A DNA stretch of 64,000 nucleotides from Nemania diffusa. Its lineage: Eukaryota; Ascomycota; Sordariomycetes; Xylariales; Xylariaceae. A program made the translations under genes and the position numbers. Below the pieces are notes generated by a model that saw nothing but the letters and a program-made list of their open reading frames with translations, did not search any database and was not told the DNA's origin. Location of the stretch: contig JBBPUQ010000003.1 of NCBI GenBank assembly GCA_038501195.1, positions 1,752,501 through 1,816,500 on the forward strand. Reading direction: 5' to 3'. Positions 57,992 through 64,000 of this stretch are shown one piece after another (the first letter of the stretch is position 1; the number at the start of each line of letters is the position of its first letter).

Positions 57992-60900
57992 ATGTTGCTT
58001 GGGCTTAGTGATGATCATTTACGATCCTCCCTTTGCATCCCATTCCGCTAAATATGAGGAAGGGCAACATTTATGACATATTAATGTTGGGCTTGGCTGT
58101 GCTAGCAGTAAAGCAAATTTCCATGGACCAATTCATGTGCACTAACAAGTGCCCCGACAACTACAATCAGAACTGGAGTAAATTTTTTTCAGTCTCAAAA
58201 CCCATTCACCACCAGCTCTAGCCACATGCACGCAGTGTATGTTCAGCTTCAGAACCAACAACCCAGATCGCTATGAAAGTGGCAACAGTTAGCACGTATA
58301 TGGGCCCTTCGGAGTTACTATCCGTGCTAACGGCCTCACAGCAACCACTAAGTGTCTCACAGACATGCGGCTTGTTCAACGATGGGTTTCATTATAGCTT
58401 GAAGATGTAATGATAACCAATTATGATGAAAGGGGTATATGGAAATGGTATGGCCGGCGGGTAAGATGAGACGTGTTATGAGTTAAATTTGAGCTTTTGC
58501 TTCCTGTATCATCATTGCTGTCCAGATACATAATAACTAATTGACAAAAACAACCACCATGTTCATGCTTGTGTTCAGCCTGTTTCCTTCCTTCTTTGCT
58601 ATTCCCATGATATATATGTCATGTTCTCTATGAATCTAATAAGCGTACTTATTACCAACCCCCCGATGACTCTCTCCTTTCCTTTCTAACTGAAAAGAGT
58701 GCAGCTAATCTTGAGGCATTGACTCTTTCGCTCGCAATCTATTGGTATGGCGTATATAGATTTGCTTTATTATAGCTATGTAGCCCTTTTTACATGCTTG
58801 GATTTAAAGGCTGGATTTAACCTTGGCTTATCTGTATACTCCGTTGTATAGATGCTTCTCTTGTTATCACAGTACAGTTGCCCTCACCACTTGTATCCTA
58901 CTTGCGAACCCCCGATAGAGGCTGCTAGATACTAAAGCCACACGAGAGTGGCTAGTGAACCCCTCTGTCTCTTTTTCTTGAACAGTTATTATTGTCGAAT
59001 ATTACTATATAAACTACGCAGTCGAAGTCCGGTATTTGGGGCCTGCCCTATATCATATGTCAGAGAAATACTATTTCACGCTTCGTTGTTGGCTGTGTCC
59101 TTTCCCAATCATCTCTCGATTAGGTTTGCGGTCTCCGTAAGAAGTCATTAATATAGGCTAGCAGACTGCAATATAGGGGATAGGACTCATAGTATTATCA
59201 ACTCTAAAGGCGATCCTGATTAGCTAAGGAGGATTCCGGTCCTTAGCTACTCTATGCAGGTTGTCCCTGGACACTGCCCTGTCAAGGAAGAGGTAGAAGG
59301 CATCTTTAGATTATATCTATTGTTTAAGTTGTATGTAGATAAAGGTCTATTCGTGTTTTTGTGATATAATTTGTAGTTATACACCGAACCATGGTCTTAG
59401 GGTCATTTTCATTAAATCCCCCAGCATGGGCCTTTACAATTCGCGTTTTTAAGCACAGAGTGCTTCATCAGAGACGATCTCTCAGGCCAACCTAGATGTT
59501 AATTTTTCAACTGTGCAATCAATTGTGAGCAAACATGGTCCTCATTATTGTCTTCATGGTGGGTTCTTCGGCGTACCCCTGAATCCCCTTTTTTCTGCAT
59601 CCTCTTTCTGGTCTTTTTGTCGGCCAGCGAAGATAGGCAGAACCATTTTCAGGACTTAGCTGCAGCAAGTTCGTGGGTGGTTTCAATACACGTTACTACA
59701 CTTGATTTTCGAAACACTATAGGAACTAATCACACAAGAGCACCGGCGGGGAATGACAAGAATGGCACAATATAACACGTTGAAGCTGATTACAGTAATA
59801 AAGAATAATTAACGTAGAAATAAGCCGTTGAACTCTCGGGTAACAAATCCAAGTCACGGAATATCATGTCACGAGAGCATGGTAGAAGCAAGTCAGCTCA
59901 GCTCCAAGATCGCAGTATGCCCTTCTTCCCTGTCTGGCTTTCTATTCTTCATCCTCACGAATCATCCACCCCACGTAAGCAGTAATCAACCTGAGCCCAT
60001 TTCTGTGTTCAGAACTTGTATCCCCTCTTCCCTTTCCCCTTCTCTACTTAGTATGTTCATGTATAAGCAGATGGATGTAGACAAGAGGAATGGAAAAGAC
60101 GCAACACCCCGACTCACCTAGAGAAGTAATGATCAGCATCTCGTACCATCGTCACCCCAACCACTTTGATATCTAACCTACCAGGACCCAGGGAAATAGA
60201 TAGTCTGTGGAATCTATCATCTATCAACTACATACCCCAGGGTAGGTGGCTTCTGATATCCATATATATTGCTTGTATACCTACTTATACACTCACCCCC
60301 TGCTGCCCCCTGGAGATGAATCATGTATATAATACATACAGGCATACAGGTAGACGCCTTACAGAGTACCGTGACCATGACCATGACTATACCACGACCA
60401 CAACACCGACTCGCCTGGTTAGGTAATATATTGATTGATTGTATGCATACGTAACCGACAGCTGCCTACGGTAAGTACGCATATACACCACGCACTAAGC
60501 ATCTAGTGGGTAACCAAGCAGCGTCAACTGTCCCGTCTCTGCACCTACTGTGCTGTCTTCCGAAGCTCATTCGCCTGCCGGTCTTACGTGCTGGTTCGTA
60601 TAACGTACCGGGAGCAGGGAAGGGGAGGGAGAAAGAGGCATAGTCCGTGGTTCATAGTTCCGTAGATAGTGGAGAGTCAGATCGAGATAGCTTCAAGACT
60701 AAATTAACTAATCACGCAACCAAAGCAACCTAAGACTCGACGACCAAAAACACTTACCGACCGAGCCCTTTACCGACCCTACCGACTCGAGGCGCCCGGA
60801 CCAATGAGCTGGCCGACCTTGGGCTGCCACGGCTATAGAAGTATGTATAAGTATGTCTATCTAGATAGCGTCCCGTAAAGGAATCCCAGCACCAGGACAA

Positions 60901-61129
60901 GCGAGACGAGGCTTGAAGGGTAACCGGGACGAGCGGGGCCGCCTCGATCGATCCACACGCACCAAACTAAATAAACCTGCCTACAGAGTACACATGTAAT
61001 CTATTCTACGTATGTGCAGTACAGTACAGGATGCGTACATATGCGTACATACCTGCGTACATACCTGTTACAGCACATATGCGTACGCAGTAGGTAAGTA
61101 AGTACATACATACTTACACATATACTACG

Positions 61130-61148
61130 TAGGTAGGTAGGTAGGTAG
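61130..61148. repeat. (TAGG)n tetranucleotide repeat
   Basis: Nearly five perfect TAGG units, the longest run of this word seen in the window. Confidence 0.9.
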
Positions 61149-61317
61149 TTCTCCATCCAGCCCAGTCTTCATATTCTCCGTCATCACGGGACTTGTCCCC
61201 TTGGGTCTATCTCCATCTCCCCCCATCCACATCTCGTCCCATCAGATCCCCATCAGATCAGCCGTGACCCGTACAGATAGCGTGTACTCAGCCGTACCCG
61301 TAGTGATCCTAAGTACA

Positions 61318-61590
61318 TGCAGCACCGCCGCCACCCCCCCTTCTTTTCTCTCTCTCTTTCTATCTCTCAACCCTTTCCCCCCCTTCCCCCAATCCGCGAT
61401 CTAGTCTACAAAAAAACCCAACAACACGAGCCTATAGAATCCACTCCCGATACGCCCCTGCGGCTACTTAGTGGATGTGCTATCGAGCCGCGCCTCGAGG
61501 CGACCTCCCCCCCCTTCCTCCACTCCCCCTCTATGCCCCCCCCCCCTATTCCCCCCTCTATCCCCCCTCCCCCTTCGAGACGTTCCAAGT
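61318..61590. repeat. Polypyrimidine / oligo-C low-complexity tract
   Basis: Long C and CT runs on the plus strand, broken near 61400-61490 by ordinary sequence. It translates into Pro/Ser-rich shadow frames. It could be a promoter or leader tract, or structured DNA. Confidence 0.7.
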
Positions 61591-63165
61591 AGGTAGGTAA
61601 ATGTATTTAAGCTCCGAGGCAGTCGAGCCCGTCCTCGAACTCCCGCGGGCGCCCGCGGCGGGCGTTTACGCGTTGGGCAGAACCGCGTCATTTCGTTCTT
61701 TTTTCGTTTCGTTTTTCATTCTCTTTGCGTTTTTCCCTCCCGCGTGCGCGCGCGCGATCCCCCCATCTATGCCATACCTTGTCGCGGGTTTCTACGACCT
61801 GGGGGGCAAAACAGGCCTAGAACCTCGCTCGTTCCGCCTCCCTTTACCCCATTCACCTGCATGCATGCATCTGTCATTTGTGGGGCCGTTGGCGACACGG
61901 CTTGGTTGTTGGGGGGGATTTTTGTTTGTTTGGTTTGCTTAATCGTGATCCCGCTTTTTTTTTGTTGATAGGTTAGGTAGAGAGGTAGGTAGGCGTTTTC
62001 CGTTTGACTGAACTGACTAAACTGGTTGGTTCATTTATCACAACTCGTCACCTTTTCTGCTGCTGCTGCTGCTACCTGATGGATATACGAAGATGGTTTG
62101 AGTCAGGCAGAGAGGCAGGCTGGCTGACAGCTGACTCGGTTACGGCTCTCTCCATGCTCTGCGCCGCCGCCTTGACGTCTAACTCTATATGGTATGTACT
62201 ACCTAGAACGTCAGTGGCTGGGTAATTGGGTTAGTTTGGTAGGTCGTTGGATTAGACTAGAGGTTATAATTAAGCGCCAACGATGCTAAGTAACCACAGA
62301 GAAGGAAAGAAGCTCGCTTGACTGGACTGGACTTGGCTTCACTTGACTTGATTTGACTACCTAGTCTGACTTGATTACTCTTTTTTAATACCCTAACCCT
62401 TGCCGCATGAAAGAAACGCACTCGCACACTTCTCGCCGTAGTTACAGTGGTCCTTTGCCTGCCATGTACAGCCATTATTGGGAATCTATGAATGCATCGT
62501 CATCAACTCGCTTGCCCTCTCCCCCCCTTCCCTGCCCGAATTATGCACGTCGCTTCGTCTCTCATCAGCAGTCATACAAGCAGACCACACACAGGGCCAT
62601 GCCGAAAAGTAACATTAAGAAACAAGAGAAACAGCGCATACTCGAGGCCGATCCCGAAACAAACAGCATGAAGCAGCCTCTACCCGCGCTGCACTACGCA
62701 TGATAGATATCCACCTGCTTTTCTTCTGAGTCTAGCCTCACCATCCCCCCCCCTCTTACCCGACCACTCGGGTAAGAAGAATTCTTGCCCAGAGAAAAAA
62801 AAACGAAAAAAAGAAAAATCAAACAAAAAACAGGGTGTGAATGAACACAATCGGGCCATGGTATCGTATGGCCAAACAACAACCAATCAGTATGGTGACA
62901 CGAAAACAAACAAATGTCTTTGGTATCGTCGCGCGAAAATAAAAGATGATGCAGGCACCTTGTCGTCACAGTGTCCCTTGGAAGAGGAAGCTCTCTCAAC
63001 GTTTTGTATATCCCACCAACGCCTGCTATGCAATGCAATGGTTTCCATAACCTGGGGTACGTGAAGGTAGGTCTGTCTACCGTAAGTAGATCTGAGTATG
63101 CTATTAATTATATTTTTAAATGAATTCTCGTTCCTAGCGTTCATCTAGTAATTGAGGTGCTTATA

Positions 63166-64000
63166 TTAGGGGCTTGGCGGCGTTGGTGGATTTAATATGC
63201 GATTGTCCGGGTTCGTCGTTGCTTCGTGCTCTGCCGGAGGCTTGCCTGTTGATGTTGTAGACTCGTCTGATGAGCTACTAGCCTCGTCTAGGCCACTTCG
63301 GCCTTGGTCGTGCTCGTGTTCCCCCCCGGTCGAGGAGATATTGGCTTTACGCAGTAGCTTCTCTGCCCTACGGAATGCGACTCTAGCATCTTCCGCAGCC
63401 TTCTCGGCCTTGGCCTGCCGATTCCACATAGAAGCATATTTACCGTTCTTCTCCAACAGCTCGTCATGCGTTCCGCTCTCTACGATAGTGCCCTGGTTTA
63501 GAACTAGAATTTGGTTGGCGTGTGTAATTGTAGACAATCGATGGCTAATAAAACTACGTTAGTAACGGTTTTTCAAACATTTAACGGTGAGATATTTACG
63601 CAATAATGAGCATTGTACGGCCCCGGCCGATACTGGCGAGCCGAGATTGGATTTGTTGCTCTGTATGAGTATCCAAGGCTGAGGTAGCCTCATCAAGCAT
63701 AATAATTTTTGGATTTTTTAGAAGCGTTCGTGCAATGGCCACTCTTTGCTTTTCGCCGCCGCTAAGCCTGAGGCCGCGTTCGCCAACCTTGGTATAGTAC
63801 TTGTCGGGGAAGGACATGATCTTGTCGTGGATACTAGCGGCCTGACAGGCCGCCATGACCTCATCGTCAGTGGCGTTCTGATTGGCGTATTTCAGATTGT
63901 ACATCAGAGTATCGTTGAACAAGATTGTATCTTGCGGCACCACCCCAATGAAGCGCCGTACCGAATCAATCGAGAGGTCCTTGACATCCTCCCCGTCCAA
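63166..64000 (-). CDS. ABC half-transporter, C-terminal nucleotide-binding domain (HMT1/ABCB6-like; partial, runs off the right edge)
   Basis: The last two exons are visible: 64000 (edge) to 63600, and 63544-63166. The intron is 63599-63545. The visible part covers the Q-loop ([20 protein letters not shown]), the signature [13 protein letters not shown], Walker B with [13 protein letters not shown], and the H-loop [12 protein letters not shown], whose Ala-His is recreated by the splice. The membrane domain and Walker A lie beyond the window. The tail after the NBD ([20 protein letters not shown]) resembles fungal HMT1-type vacuolar transporters, which move thiol-peptide or metal complexes. 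A mitochondrial Atm1-type protein is the main alternative. The last 60 residues are Ser/Thr/Glu-rich and end PPTPPSP. Confidence 0.85.

Larger units (their letters stand above)
57992..63165. other. 5.2-kb convergent-side spacer with C/T-rich and TAGG-repeat tracts
   Basis: The ceramide synthase and the ABC transporter converge on this region, so neither promoter should lie here, yet it is 5.2 kb long. The section 60500-62100 looks like a strong fungal promoter or leader: a (TAGG)n repeat at 61130-61148, dense C and T tracts at 61318-61590, then a GC-rich stretch near 61640. No coding frame with recognisable motifs follows it. Frames at 61201-61942 and 62407-62703 are low-complexity or lack motifs. 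Confidence 0.5.

Noticed and set aside
61201..61942. Pro/Ser-rich frames over the polypyrimidine tract
   Set aside because: Low-complexity translation of C/T runs, with competing frames on both strands.
62389..62400. CCCTAACCCT, telomere-like
   Set aside because: Fewer than two TTAGGG units on the minus strand. Chance level, and no other subterminal sign.

Overview
The window is nuclear DNA of a filamentous ascomycete (Pezizomycotina, most likely a Sordariomycete). Four things point there: short 50-220 bp introns with GT(A/G)AGT-type donors; single-copy fungal genes such as noxR, palH/RIM21, SEC12, a LAG1-type ceramide synthase and a DUF2457 protein; dispersed tRNA genes with anticodon-loop introns; and gene-poor spacers full of TAGG/CCTA words. 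Exon boundaries were worked out by hand from splice sites, reading frame and remembered family conservation. No search was run.

Layout. 1-0.6 kb: 5' end of noxR (minus). 5.1-6.5 kb: CCS1 copper chaperone (minus). 7.2-7.9 kb: mitochondrial ribosomal protein uL13m (plus). 8.4-9.4 kb: urate oxidase (minus). 11.8-14.4 kb: nine-exon secreted chitin deacetylase with four chitin-binding modules (minus). 16.7-20.9 kb: two DUF5672 membrane-anchored paralogues, head to head. 21.2-23.2 kb: SEC12 (minus). 24.4-25.7 kb: intradiol ring-cleavage dioxygenase (minus). 28.5-31.2 kb: patatin-type lipase of the Tgl3/4/5 group (minus). 32.3-33.2 kb: SAR1 (minus). 34.1-36.3 kb: DUF2457 protein (minus). 41.7-42.5 kb: ATP synthase delta subunit (plus). 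42.9-45.7 kb: a long disordered protein frame punctuated by in-frame TAG codons (plus). 46.0-46.2 kb: tRNA-Glu(CTC) and tRNA-Thr(AGT), both with introns, 13 bp apart (minus). 52.5-54.6 kb: palH (plus). 56.5-58.0 kb: ceramide synthase (plus). 63.2-64 kb: 3' end of an ABC half-transporter (minus). Between these lie large spacers (about 4.5, 2.8, 5.3, 6.2, 1.9 and 5.2 kb) with no supported protein gene.

Functional links. SEC12 (the exchange factor) and SAR1 (its GTPase), which together start COPII coat assembly, lie about 9 kb apart on the same strand. The lipase and the ceramide synthase both concern lipid handling, and NoxR and CCS1 both concern reactive oxygen. Nothing suggests a co-regulated metabolic cluster: most of this is housekeeping.

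The main points for a second look are the TAG-punctuated frame at 42.9-45.7 kb, the urate oxidase that has lost its peroxisomal C-terminus, the GC-AG intron in the ATP synthase delta gene, the tRNA pair with no terminator between its members, the DUF5672 pair, and the recurrent 18-bp palindromes with a central CATG.
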